From: Geomonas agri
GTDB lineage: Bacteria > Desulfobacterota > Desulfuromonadia > Geobacterales > Geobacteraceae
Length of the DNA stretch: 64,000 nt
Direction: 5' to 3'
Assembly: GCF_020179605.1 (NCBI RefSeq)
Contig: NZ_JAINZO010000001.1
Span: 1,178,001-1,242,000, forward strand
Shown here piece by piece: positions 33,882 through 41,981 of the stretch; position 1 is the stretch's first letter, and each line of letters starts with the position of its first letter. The translations under genes and the position numbers were made by a program. Under the pieces are notes generated by a model. That model did no database searches. It was not told the DNA's origin and saw only the letters and a program-made list of their open reading frames with translations.

Positions 33882-35023
33882 GCGTCTTCTCCTTCAAATG
33901 CCTGCGCCAGGTCGGCGATCAGGTCGTCCTTGTCTTCGATCCCCACCGAGAGGCGCAGCAACAGGTGGTTGATGCCGAGCCGCTGCAGCTTCTCCGGCTC
34001 GATGTCGGCGTGGGTCTGCACCTGGGGGAAGGTAATCAAGCTCTCGACCCCGCCCAGGCTCTCGGCGAAGGAGATGAGCTGCGTCTTCATCAGGAGCTGG
34101 TTCACCAGCGCCGGATCGGTCACCTCGAAGGCGATCATGGCGCCATAGCCGCCACACTGGTTCTGCATCAGCTCGTGCCCGGGGTGACCGGTGAGTCCGG
34201 GATAATAGACCCGGCCGACCTGGGGATGCCGCTCCAGCCACTGCGCCAGGGCCAGGGCGTTTTTCTGTTGCCGGTCCATGCGCAAGCCGAGGGTTTTGAT
34301 GCCGCGGATGGTGAGCCAGGAATCCTGCGGGCCAAGCACAGCGCCGGCGCCGTTTTGGTGGAAGTAGACCTTTTCCGCCAGGGTCGCGTCCTTCACCGCC
34401 ACCAACCCGCAGACCACGTCGTTGTGGCCAGCCAGGTACTTGCTCCCCGAATACACGGTGATGTCGGCTCCGAGGTCGAGGCAGCGCAACAGGTACGGTG
34501 TCAGGAAGGTGTTGTCGACGATGCAAAGCATATCGTTGGCCTTACACAATTCCGAGAGGGCACGGACGTCGGCAACCTTCAGGAGCGGGTTGGTGAGCGA
34601 TTCCACGAACAGGGCGCGGGTGTTGGGACGGATCGCCTGTCGTACCAGCTCGACGTCGCTGGTGTCGACATAGCTGAAGCTCAGGCCGAACTGCTGGAAC
34701 AGTTTCTCGAACAGGCGGTAGCTACCGCCGTAGAGGTCCTCGGTAACGACAAGGTGGTCACCCTGCTGGAAAAGGAACATGAGGCTGGTGATGGCGGCCA
34801 TGCCGGAGGCGTAGGCGAAGCCGCGGCTGGCCCCCTCGAGCTTGGCCAGCCCTTCCTCGAGGGCCTGCCGCGTGGGGTTGCCGGAGCGGCTGTAATCGTA
34901 TCCGGTGCTCTGTCCGAGGCCGGGGTGGCGGAAGGTGGCGGTCTGGTAGATGGGGACGGTGACCGCGCCGGTCCGGCTCTCGCGCTCCAGGCCTATCTGT
35001 GCTACGGTTGTTGCGATGTTCAT
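33878..35023 (-). CDS. PLP-dependent trans-sulfuration enzyme (MetB/MetC family), first gene
   Basis: A 381-residue paralogue of the following gene. It has YDYSRSGNPTRQALEEGL, FAYASGMAAI, the PLP lysine in TVYSGSKYLAGHNDVV, and the C-terminal FAESLGGVESLITFPQVQTHAD. The ATG at 35023 is six bases from TGGAGG; a TTG at 35035 overlaps this site and is rejected. It is the first gene after a SAM-I riboswitch/terminator pair, so expression should fall when S-adenosylmethionine is plentiful. The pair may do gamma-synthase and beta-lyase steps in turn; this is inference. Confidence 0.92.
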   Translation of the reverse strand: MNIATTVAQIGLERESRTGAVTVPIYQTATFRHPGLGQSTGYDYSRSGNPTRQALEEGLAKLEGASRGFAYASGMAAITSLMFLFQQGDHLVVTEDLYGGSYRLFEKLFQQFGLSFSYVDTSDVELVRQAIRPNTRALFVESLTNPLLKVADVRALSELCKANDMLCIVDNTFLTPYLLRCLDLGADITVYSGSKYLAGHNDVVCGLVAVKDATLAEKVYFHQNGAGAVLGPQDSWLTIRGIKTLGLRMDRQQKNALALAQWLERHPQVGRVYYPGLTGHPGHELMQNQCGGYGAMIAFEVTDPALVNQLLMKTQLISFAESLGGVESLITFPQVQTHADIEPEKLQRLGINHLLLRLSVGIEDKDDLIADLAQAFEGEDA

Positions 35024-35039
35024 CGTAGCCTCCAAATGA

Positions 35040-35073
35040 AAAAGTCCCCTTCCGGGGTCGGAAGGGGACTTGT
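35040..35073 (-). terminator. Riboswitch-controlled terminator
   Basis: On the minus strand, AAGTCCCCTTCC pairs with GGAAGGGGACTT and is followed by five T. It lies between the SAM-I aptamer and the trans-sulfuration genes, acting as the off-state hairpin. Confidence 0.85.
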
Positions 35074-35093
35074 CACTATGGCTCGGTCCGCAC

Positions 35094-35201
35094 TTCCTTA
35101 TCTTTCGGAACGTTTCCGCTCCGCAGGATTTGGCACCTTCCCCCCGTGGGGAGGTTGCCGCGATGTCACAGGGCCAGTCCCTCGATCGCTCTAGATAAGT
35201 A
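35094..35201 (-). promoter_or_regulatory. SAM-I (S-box) riboswitch aptamer
   Basis: On the minus strand CTTATC at the 5' side pairs with GATAAG at the 3' side (P1). Between them come GAGGGACTGGCCC (the invariant S-box core), CGGCAACC, a P3 hairpin (CTCCCC-ACGG-GGGGAA), GGTGCCAAATCCTGC, and a last hairpin (GAGCGGAAACGTTCC). These are the consensus S-box elements in the right order. The S-box binds S-adenosylmethionine and promotes termination of the downstream trans-sulfuration operon. Confidence 0.93.
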
Positions 35202-35244
35202 ATGCTATTCGGTTTTAAGGGGTGCTGCTTTAACCAGTGTCTTA

Positions 35245-35273
35245 GTAATACTGGGATGGTCGGGTTTTGTCAA
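35245..35273 (-). promoter_or_regulatory. Sigma-70 promoter of the SAM-I riboswitch operon
   Basis: On the minus strand: TTGACA, 17 bases, TATTAC. The expected transcript start is about 35 bases before the aptamer. Confidence 0.65.
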
Positions 35274-35580
35274 CCGCAAAACTCGACTCTTTGACTAATG
35301 TAAAAGTTATTTTTGGCAAATCTTTACCTTAGCGTTCCGCTCGTGTTGTCGGTCTGCGCCGCTACGGTTAAAGGTCTGGGAGGAGTCTTGATGCTATTTG
35401 TGGGGCTTGTTCTATATCTGGAGGAGAGGTGACAGACACATTATCTTTCATAGCGAAATGCGATCGAACATTCTGTCGATTCCTTTTGTTACCTTACTGA
35501 CATCCGGCGATCATATTGCCTGTCATTGATGCGCATCTGTGGCTTTACTGGCTGACACAAATAAAGTTTATTTTGTGGAT

Positions 35581-35611
35581 TTGACAATGCAGCGAAACCT
35601 GCCACTATATT
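35581..35611 (+). promoter_or_regulatory. Candidate sigma-70 promoter of the MucR gene
   Basis: TTGACA, then ACTATA at 17 bases (or TATATT at 19). It lies about 35-60 bases upstream of the ATG at 35646. Confidence 0.5.
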
Positions 35612-35645
35612 TCCAAGCAGATAATGATCTATGGAGGGATAATCA

Positions 35646-36200
35646 ATGGCAACTTTGGTAGAGATCGCGGCTCAGATCGTAGCGTCACACGCGTCTAGCA
35701 CTCCGATGACTTCTGATCAGCTTATATTCGAAATCAGCAAAGTGCACAGCGCCCTCAAAAACCTTGAAGCTGGTGAACCTGTCGAGGGTGTAGAGGAATC
35801 GAAGCCTTCTATGAGCGTTAAAGAAGCGTTCAAGAAAGGTGAGGTTGTCTGCATGCTGTGCGGCAAAGGGGGCTTCAAGACGCTGGCGCGTCACCTGAAC
35901 ACCGCGCACGGTATGAAACCGGGCGAATATAAGAAGCAGTTCGGCATTCCCGGCAAGCAACCGCTGGCGGCTAGGAACTACTCCGAGGCGCGCAGGAAAA
36001 TGGCGCTGGACCGTGGCTTAGCCGACAATCTCGCCAAGGCGCGCGGCGTGCGTATGGCCAACATCGAGGCCAAGAAAGCCGTTCCCGTCAAGGCAGCCAA
36101 GCCTGCCACGGCCGCGAAGGCTGCCAAGCCAGCCAAAGTTGCCAAGGCTCCTAAAGCGCCTAAGGCGCCCAAAGAAAGCGCCAAGGCCAAGGTGGCCTGA
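35646..36200 (+). CDS. MucR/Ros family zinc-finger transcriptional regulator with histone H1-like tail
   Basis: A 184-residue protein. Residues 5-125 are the MucR/Ros domain. The zinc ligands C69, C72, H83 and H88 lie in CMLCGKGGFKTLARHLNTAH, followed by YKKQFGIPG and the basic ARNYSEARRKMALDRGL. Residues about 130-184 are a lysine/alanine/proline repeat tail (KAAKPATAAKAAKPAK and AKAPKAPKAPKE), like histone H1 or bacterial H1-like proteins, which alpha-proteobacterial MucR lacks. MucR proteins are H-NS-like silencers of AT-rich promoters; the tail should strengthen DNA binding. GGAGGG precedes the ATG. Terminator at 36221. Confidence 0.9.
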   Translation: MATLVEIAAQIVASHASSTPMTSDQLIFEISKVHSALKNLEAGEPVEGVEESKPSMSVKEAFKKGEVVCMLCGKGGFKTLARHLNTAHGMKPGEYKKQFGIPGKQPLAARNYSEARRKMALDRGLADNLAKARGVRMANIEAKKAVPVKAAKPATAAKAAKPAKVAKAPKAPKAPKESAKAKVA

Positions 36201-36220
36201 TCGTCCCCCTGACGTTGTGA

Positions 36221-36252
36221 AAAAGCCGCTCCCTCACGGAGCGGCTTTTTTC
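36221..36252 (+). terminator. Intrinsic terminator of the MucR gene
   Basis: A 12-bp stem AAAAGCCGCTCC / GGAGCGGCTTTT, five-base loop, seven T. Confidence 0.92.
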
Positions 36253-36343
36253 GTTTTGGGTAGGCTAGACGAACGAAGGTTTCTACCTTGCCATGAAAGG
36301 AGACGTCATGGCTACCAAGGCACATCTCCTCTGTCTCCTCTTC

Positions 36344-36505
36344 GCAAAGGGGAGGACGCGAATTCAGGTTCCGGGCTTCGTGGACTGCTGCAGACAAGTT
36401 TTTTGCGAATCTCCTGATTGGACCTTCACAAAGGGGGATGCGAGTTAAGGAACCGAGCTTCGGGGCAGCTAACAAGATCTTTCAGAATTTCCCGATGGGC
36501 CTTTG
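36344..36505. repeat. Degenerate direct repeat, two copies of about 80 bases
   Basis: Copy 1 (36344-36426) and copy 2 (36427-36505) share the order CAAAGGGG, GCGA-TT, AGG, CCG-GCTTCG, CAG, ACAAG, TTT, GAAT-TCC, GAT, CCTT. A third partial copy begins at 36501 with GCCGAGGGGAG. Confidence 0.5.
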
Positions 36506-36832
36506 CCGAGGGGAGACTGGCAGCGCTGCACGTGAACCGGGCGTTTCCCCCTTTGCGAAGGGGGGCGGGGGATTTACTCCTTTTATATTGGTTTTTACCT
36601 TCCCCTTCGGTTAAACTCGCCTCCCCCCCGGCAGTTGCTCAAAGCTCGACCATTGATTACTCACTGCTTTTGCATGGTTGCCAAAGCGATGCGCGCGTGT
36701 GACAATGCTTCCTTGGGAAAAAGACACGGATGAAGTAGTGTCAGTAGGTGGTGCCGCCGGGTCTTTCGGGTTCAAAGTAGTGATGTATATCGTGAAGCTG
36801 CAACTGACATGCGCCGCCTACGGGAGTCAGAT

Positions 36833-39313
36833 ATGCGGACACTGGTTGATCTATTCCATAGTTTTGCGCAGTGGGGTGACAAAACCGCCTTGGTGAACCG
36901 TACCGGCGTACGTCGCTTCGCTGTCTCATATCGGGAACTTTCGGTTCTTTCCCTCAAAATGGCCGCGCTGCTGGCACAGCACGGCGTGGAGCCGGGGGAC
37001 CGCGTCCTCCTATGGGGACCGAACTCGTCCTGGTGGGGTGTGGCCTACTGGGGCATCATCATGCGCGGCGCCATTGCGGTGCCCGTCGACTTCATGTCCG
37101 ACCGCGGCCGCGCCGAGTCGATCCTGAAGCTGACCCAGGCCAAGGTGGTGCTGCAAAGCCGCTTCAAGCCGGAGCGGCTCCAGGTCGACAACTCCCTGCT
37201 TCTGGAGGATCTGAAGTACCTTCTGGAAGACGTGGTGCCTTACCCGGACGTGGTACATCCCGCGCCCGACGACATCGCCCAGCTCATCTACACCTCGGGG
37301 ACCACCGGCAACCCGAAAGGGGTGATCCTGACCCACAAGAACCTGGTGGCCAACATCCTGCAGATCAACCAGCAGGTTCCCATCATCACCCCCGAGTTCT
37401 CCTTCCTCTCGCTGCTGCCGCTGTCGCACATGTTTGAGCAGATGGGGGGCTTCTTCACCCCGCTGTACCGCGGAGGCGCCGTCATTTATCCGCGCACGCT
37501 GAAGCCTTCCGCTATCATGGAGGCCTTGGGCGAGGAAGACGTCTACGTCGTCATGTCCGTGCCGCGCCTGATGCAGCTTTTGAAGACCACCATTGAGCGC
37601 GAACTGACCGAGAAGCACCTCTCCGGCGTCTTCGCCGCGTTGGCCAATTTCGGGGCGGGGCTCTCCAAGCCGGCAAGGAAGAAGCTCTTCTTCCCGGTGC
37701 AGAAAAAGTTCGGCGCCCACTTCACCGTTTTCGTTTCTGGCGGTGCCCCGCTTGACCCCGATGTGTTCCGCTTCTGGGACAGCATGGGATTCACCGTTCT
37801 CGAGGGATACGGGCTTTCCGAGTGCGCGCCGGTGCTCTGCGTCAACACCATTGACAAGCAGGTCGCGGGCTCGGTGGGGCCGCCGCTTCCCGGTGTCGAG
37901 CTTCGGCTGGACGGCAAGGAGGTGGTGGTCAGGGGGGACAACGTCTTTCCGGGCTACTACCAGAACGAGGAGGCCACCCGGGGCGCCTTCACCACTGACG
38001 GCTGGTTCAAGACCGGCGACCTGGGCGAAATCGGGCCGGACGGCTGGCTCACCATTAAGGGACGCGAGAAGGAGTTGATCGTCACCGGCGGTGGGGTAAA
38101 CGTCTACCCCGACGAGCTGGAGGCAGTGCTCAACAAGGTCCCCGGCGTCAAGGAGTCCTGCGTCATCGGTCTCGACCGTGGCGCGGGGGAAGAGGTGCAC
38201 GCGGTCCTCTTGCTTGACGAAAGCGGCGTGAAGCCGGACGAGATCCTCGCCCGCGCTAACGCCCAATTGGACACCATGCACCAGATCACCGGCTACACCA
38301 TCTGGCGCGAGCCTGAGTTCCCCAAGACCACCACGCTCAAGATCAAGAAGTTCCAGGTCAAGGAGCAAGTGAAGCAGGGCGCCGCCGCGGGGGGCGCCGG
38401 GGCCACCCAGGACCACCTGGTGAACCTCCTGGCCAAGGTGACTGGCGCCGACCCGGGCACGATCAATGAGGACTCGCTCCTGGTCGCCGACCTTGGGCTC
38501 ACCTCCATCGGGCGACTGGAACTGGTCAACTACCTGGAGCAGGAATTCCGCCTCGATATCGAGGACTCCCAGATCGGGCCGCAAACCAGGGTCTCCGAGG
38601 TGCGCCGCATCATCGCCCGACGCGAGAAGGGGCGTCGGCGCGGCCACTACCGCTTCTGGACCAACACGGCGCCGGTGCGCGCGCTGCGCATGCTCGGTGA
38701 CGCGATCCTGAACTACCCCCTGTTCCGGCTCTTCGTGAAACTGGAGGTGCGCGGACGCGAGAACGTCGAGCACTTGAACGGGCCAGTGATCTTCATCGCC
38801 AACCACCTGGGGTACTTCGACCAGCCCTCGCTGATGTTCGCGCTCCCCAGGGAGGTCCGCTACCGCACCGCGACCGCCGCCTGGGAAGAGTTCTTCTTCG
38901 GCGACTACCACGGCCTGGAACTCTGGTGGCGCCTGGCAGCGTACCAGTACGGGACCCTGTTCCTGAACCTGTTCCCGCTGCCGCAGACCAGCGGCTTCTC
39001 CACCGCCGTAAAGTACATGGGGAAACTCACAGACTGCGGGCTGAACACGCTGATCTTCCCCGAGGGGGGGCACTCGCACGACGGCGCCATGCAGGACTTC
39101 CAGCTTGGCCTGGGCATCATCGCCAAGGAGTTGGAGATCCCCATCGTGCCAGTGAAAATCGTGGGGACGGACAAGATCCTCCCCCCGAAAACGACCGCCA
39201 TCCCCAACCGGGGTACGGTGACGGTCAGCTTCGGGAAACCGCTGCACTTCCGGTTCGAGGAAGCAGCCGAGATCGTCGCGCGGGCGCAGGCCGCAGTAGC
39301 TGAAATTCAATGA
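36833..39313 (+). CDS. Fused acyl-CoA/ACP synthetase - acyl carrier protein - PlsC acyltransferase
   Basis: An 826-residue three-domain protein. Residues about 1-490 are an ANL adenylating enzyme (P-loop YTSGTTGNPKG at 153-163; GYGLSEC; WFKTGDLGEIGPDG; KGREKELIVTGGGVNVYP). Residues about 525-600 are an acyl-carrier domain with the phosphopantetheine serine S558 in LGLTSIGRLEL. Residues about 630-826 are a PlsC/LPLAT domain with H658-X4-D663 (NHLGYFDQ) and FPEGGHSHDG. It would activate a fatty acid, hold it on the internal carrier and pass it to a lysophospholipid or similar acceptor, like E. coli Aas but with the domains reversed and an ACP built in. The MFS gene follows after 24 bases. The ATG at 36833 has a GGGAG site. 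Confidence 0.92.
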   Translation: MRTLVDLFHSFAQWGDKTALVNRTGVRRFAVSYRELSVLSLKMAALLAQHGVEPGDRVLLWGPNSSWWGVAYWGIIMRGAIAVPVDFMSDRGRAESILKLTQAKVVLQSRFKPERLQVDNSLLLEDLKYLLEDVVPYPDVVHPAPDDIAQLIYTSGTTGNPKGVILTHKNLVANILQINQQVPIITPEFSFLSLLPLSHMFEQMGGFFTPLYRGGAVIYPRTLKPSAIMEALGEEDVYVVMSVPRLMQLLKTTIERELTEKHLSGVFAALANFGAGLSKPARKKLFFPVQKKFGAHFTVFVSGGAPLDPDVFRFWDSMGFTVLEGYGLSECAPVLCVNTIDKQVAGSVGPPLPGVELRLDGKEVVVRGDNVFPGYYQNEEATRGAFTTDGWFKTGDLGEIGPDGWLTIKGREKELIVTGGGVNVYPDELEAVLNKVPGVKESCVIGLDRGAGEEVHAVLLLDESGVKPDEILARANAQLDTMHQITGYTIWREPEFPKTTTLKIKKFQVKEQVKQGAAAGGAGATQDHLVNLLAKVTGADPGTINEDSLLVADLGLTSIGRLELVNYLEQEFRLDIEDSQIGPQTRVSEVRRIIARREKGRRRGHYRFWTNTAPVRALRMLGDAILNYPLFRLFVKLEVRGRENVEHLNGPVIFIANHLGYFDQPSLMFALPREVRYRTATAAWEEFFFGDYHGLELWWRLAAYQYGTLFLNLFPLPQTSGFSTAVKYMGKLTDCGLNTLIFPEGGHSHDGAMQDFQLGLGIIAKELEIPIVPVKIVGTDKILPPKTTAIPNRGTVTVSFGKPLHFRFEEAAEIVARAQAAVAEIQ

Positions 39314-39337
39314 TGTTGTGATGAAGGAGTGTGTCGG

Positions 39338-40591
39338 ATGAAGGAACCCATTTCCCTGGCTTATCGCCGCTACGCCCTCGGGCTGCTCCTGGCGGTGAAC
39401 CTCTTGAACTACATCGACCGACAGGTGCTGTTCGCCGTCTTCCCGCTGATCAAGGCGGACCTCTCCATAACCGATACCGAATTGGGCCTGCTCGGTAGCG
39501 CCTTCATGGTGAGCTACATGGTGATCGCCCCCGTGTTCGGCTGGCTGGGCGATCACTGGAACCGGGTCAAGCTCGCCTCGACCGGCGTGGTGATCTGGAG
39601 CTTCGCCACCATCCTGGCCGGCTTTGCCCCCGGCTACCGGTCGTTGCTCGCCGCCCGCGCCACGGTCGGGGTAGGGGAGGCGAGCTTCGGCACCGTCTCG
39701 CCGGGGCTGATCGCAGACTTCTTCGAGAAGGAAAAGCGTGGCAGCGTCCTTTCCTGGTTCTACGTCGCCATCCCGGTAGGGAGCGCCCTGGGCTACCTGT
39801 TGGGGGGCGTCCTCGGCCAGCGTTTCGGTTGGCACTCGGCCTTTCTGATGGTCGGCCTGCCCGGGCTTTTGATCGCTGTGCCGCTCTGGTTCCTACGCAC
39901 CCCCGAGCGCCAGGCCGGCACAGCGGCCGGACCAGAGGGGGAGGGGAGTGGAGGTCTCACCGGCTACCTGCAACTGTTCCACAACCGCTCCTTCGTCACC
40001 AACACGCTGGCCATGGCCGCCATGACTTTCGCCATCGGCGGGTTGGCCCAGTGGATCCCCACCTTCCTGTTCCGCACCCACGCATTGAACGTGGAGAAGG
40101 CCAACCTGATGTTCGGCGCCGTGACCGTGGTGGCCGGCATCCTGGGCACCTTGGTCGGGGGCGTTCTCGGCGACCGCTGGCAGAAGAAGAGCAGCAAGGG
40201 CTACCTGCTGGTCTCGGGGTGGGGCTTTTTCATCGGCGCCCCCTGCGCCGCATGGGCCATTCTCGCCGGTGACGTCCCTTCCTGCATGGCGGCCATCTTC
40301 ATGGCCGAGTTCTTCCTGTTCCTCAACACCGGCCCGCTCAACACTGTTATCATCAACGTGACTAATCCCGGCATGCGTGCCATGGCCTTCGCGGTCAACA
40401 TCTTCTTCATCCATGCCTTGGGCGATGCCATTTCCCCATCCATCCTGGGATGGTTCTCGGACCAGTGGGGGCTGCGTAACGCACTGTTATCCACCCCGCT
40501 GGTGATGGCCCTGGCCGGCGTCTTCTGCTTTGTCTGCGGCCGCTACGTCGCCCACGACATGGCGCAGGCCGAGCCGGCCCCCGAATCCTGA
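39338..40591 (+). CDS. MFS transporter, Spinster (Spns)-like
   Basis: A 417-residue major-facilitator protein with 12 predicted helices. The N-terminal LLAVNLLNYIDRQVLFAVFPLIKADLSITDTELGLLGSAF and VSYMVIAPVFGWLGD closely follow the Spinster-type pattern (NYIDR, GL-GS-F, P-FG-L-D). RATVGVGEASFGTVSPGLIADFF is motif 2-like. Spns proteins move sphingolipids or lysophospholipids. The ATG at 39338 is eight bases from AAGGAG. It follows the synthetase-ACP-PlsC gene by 24 bases and is almost surely co-expressed with it, which suggests uptake of the lipid that the fused enzyme reacylates. Confidence 0.88.
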   Translation: MKEPISLAYRRYALGLLLAVNLLNYIDRQVLFAVFPLIKADLSITDTELGLLGSAFMVSYMVIAPVFGWLGDHWNRVKLASTGVVIWSFATILAGFAPGYRSLLAARATVGVGEASFGTVSPGLIADFFEKEKRGSVLSWFYVAIPVGSALGYLLGGVLGQRFGWHSAFLMVGLPGLLIAVPLWFLRTPERQAGTAAGPEGEGSGGLTGYLQLFHNRSFVTNTLAMAAMTFAIGGLAQWIPTFLFRTHALNVEKANLMFGAVTVVAGILGTLVGGVLGDRWQKKSSKGYLLVSGWGFFIGAPCAAWAILAGDVPSCMAAIFMAEFFLFLNTGPLNTVIINVTNPGMRAMAFAVNIFFIHALGDAISPSILGWFSDQWGLRNALLSTPLVMALAGVFCFVCGRYVAHDMAQAEPAPES

Positions 40592-40617
40592 ACTCCATGT
40601 ACCGACCCGAGGTTCCC

Positions 40618-41316
40618 GTGACTGCTCATAACCGTTTCCGTTTCTTGCTATTGCTGTTGCTGATCTTTACTGCGACCCTTACCGGTTGCGCCACCGCGAA
40701 GAAGCCGCTGACCGGGCTGGTGCCCGGCCGCGCCATTTCCACACTGCAGTCCTCGGTGAGCCTTTCGGCCTCTTCAGGAGAGCACAGCAGCGCCGGCCGG
40801 GGCTACCTGGTCTACCAAGCGCCCGACCTGTACCACCTGCTCATCCTGTCCCCGTTCGGGCAGACCATGCTGGAGGCCTTCGGAGAGAGCGACCGTTTCA
40901 CCTGTGTCATCCCTTCCAAGCAGGTCGCTTTCACCGGTCTGCTTTCGGAGTTGCCAGAACAGAGCTCGCTGAAGAGCCTGCAGCTGTTCCGCTGGGTGAT
41001 GGCGCCTCCGCCACTGCCGCTGCCCGGACCGCTTAAGCAGAAGGTGGATGTTGCCGGGACTACCTATTACTTTGACGAAGTGGGGATGCTAGAGCGCAAG
41101 GTTGCCCCTTCCGGCGACCAGGTGCGCTACCAGGACTATCAAAGCGTCGATGGTGTCCCCTTTCCCGAGACCATCGAGATCCGTAGTGCAGCCGGGGGCG
41201 AGGTCCGCATCGTCTTTGACGAACCGCAGCTGAATGCGCCGTTAGATGCGTCGACATTGAAGCCGGAACTGTCTGGAATGGCGGTCTATCCTTTGACCGA
41301 GTTCAGGGCCATGTGA
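40618..41316 (+). CDS. Outer-membrane lipoprotein, LolB/DUF4292-like
   Basis: A 232-residue lipoprotein. The signal peptide (FLLLLLLIFTATLTGC) ends in a lipobox LTGC. The mature protein has the beta-rich incomplete-barrel character of LolB/LolA-like proteins (GYLVYQAPDLYHLLILSPFGQTMLEAF; TTYYFDEVGMLERKV; VDGVPFPETIEI; VRIVFDEPQLN). The GTG at 40618 gives a short n-region after CGAGG; an ATG at 40597 is possible but has no ribosome site. It follows the MFS gene by 26 bases and is probably in its operon, perhaps handling lipid or lipoprotein at the outer membrane. Confidence 0.75.
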   Translation: MTAHNRFRFLLLLLLIFTATLTGCATAKKPLTGLVPGRAISTLQSSVSLSASSGEHSSAGRGYLVYQAPDLYHLLILSPFGQTMLEAFGESDRFTCVIPSKQVAFTGLLSELPEQSSLKSLQLFRWVMAPPPLPLPGPLKQKVDVAGTTYYFDEVGMLERKVAPSGDQVRYQDYQSVDGVPFPETIEIRSAAGGEVRIVFDEPQLNAPLDASTLKPELSGMAVYPLTEFRAM

Positions 41317-41562
41317 CTCCGTAGGTTGACCGCGCCCGGTTCTTTGCCATAATTAGCCCTTGGTTGTGTTTTTGACGGCAGTTCGATCAGAAGGAATTGT
41401 TGTTGCTGCAGCTGCAGTTGCTGAGCCGTTCAAAACAAAACTTTTAATTATATCCGTCTCTTGCTATCCTTACTCTCAGGACCGGCGAGGTGTATGGAAA
41501 GAACGGTCAGCAGCAGAAGCAGATTCAGCTCACCGGCAACCAACCCTTCAGGAGTCGACGCC

Positions 41563-41847
41563 ATGAGACACGCACGTTCAACGCTACTCGTAATCGCTCT
41601 GCTGTCACTCAGTGCCTGCACCATCTTCGAGGCGAAACAGCAGCCCCAGGTACAGCCGGCAACGGTGAAAGAACTCTCCGTCCCGGTCGGTAAGAATTGG
41701 AAGGTGGTCGAGGAACCGCCCGTTCTGGGCAATGAACGGCGTGATCGCCTGCCGTTCCAGACCGAGCAGTCGGTCCAGCCCGAAGGCGACCAGCGTCCGA
41801 CTGCCGCGCCCGAAGATAAGGGGCGCAAGATCGAGACCACCCGCTAA
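41563..41847 (+). CDS. Small lipoprotein, unknown function
   Basis: A 94-residue protein with a signal peptide ending in the lipobox LSAC (STLLVIALLSLSAC). The mature part of about 75 residues is hydrophilic and Pro/Gln/Glu-rich (KQQPQVQPATVKELSVPVGKN; EEPPVLGNERRDRLPF), probably disordered. AGGAG lies nine bases before the ATG at 41563. The gap of 246 bases upstream suggests its own promoter. No family recognised. Confidence 0.7.
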   Translation: MRHARSTLLVIALLSLSACTIFEAKQQPQVQPATVKELSVPVGKNWKVVEEPPVLGNERRDRLPFQTEQSVQPEGDQRPTAAPEDKGRKIETTR

Positions 41848-41981
41848 CTACGTCACCCTTACCCGTCAGGCGGGCGCCCCGGCGCCCGCCTACATCAAGG
41901 ACCGATCCGGTCCAGCCATGGCACTTCCCGAAGCACCCCGGTAATCCAGCAACGCCCAGACCACCCTCCAAAGGGAGCCCG

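Larger units (their letters stand above)
36201..36832. other. Gene-free region with degenerate tandem repeats
   Basis: 632 bases without a convincing gene. After the mucR terminator come about two and a half degenerate copies of an 80-base unit (36344-36560) and GC-skewed C-rich runs. The last 150 bases presumably hold the promoter of the fused acyl-transfer gene. Confidence 0.55.

Noticed and set aside
37010-39835. Very long open frame on the minus strand opposite the fused acyl-transfer gene
   Set aside because: It is antisense to a gene with clear domains, is His/Val/Gln/Gly-rich from GC-rich codon reversal, and has no recognisable motif or ribosome site.
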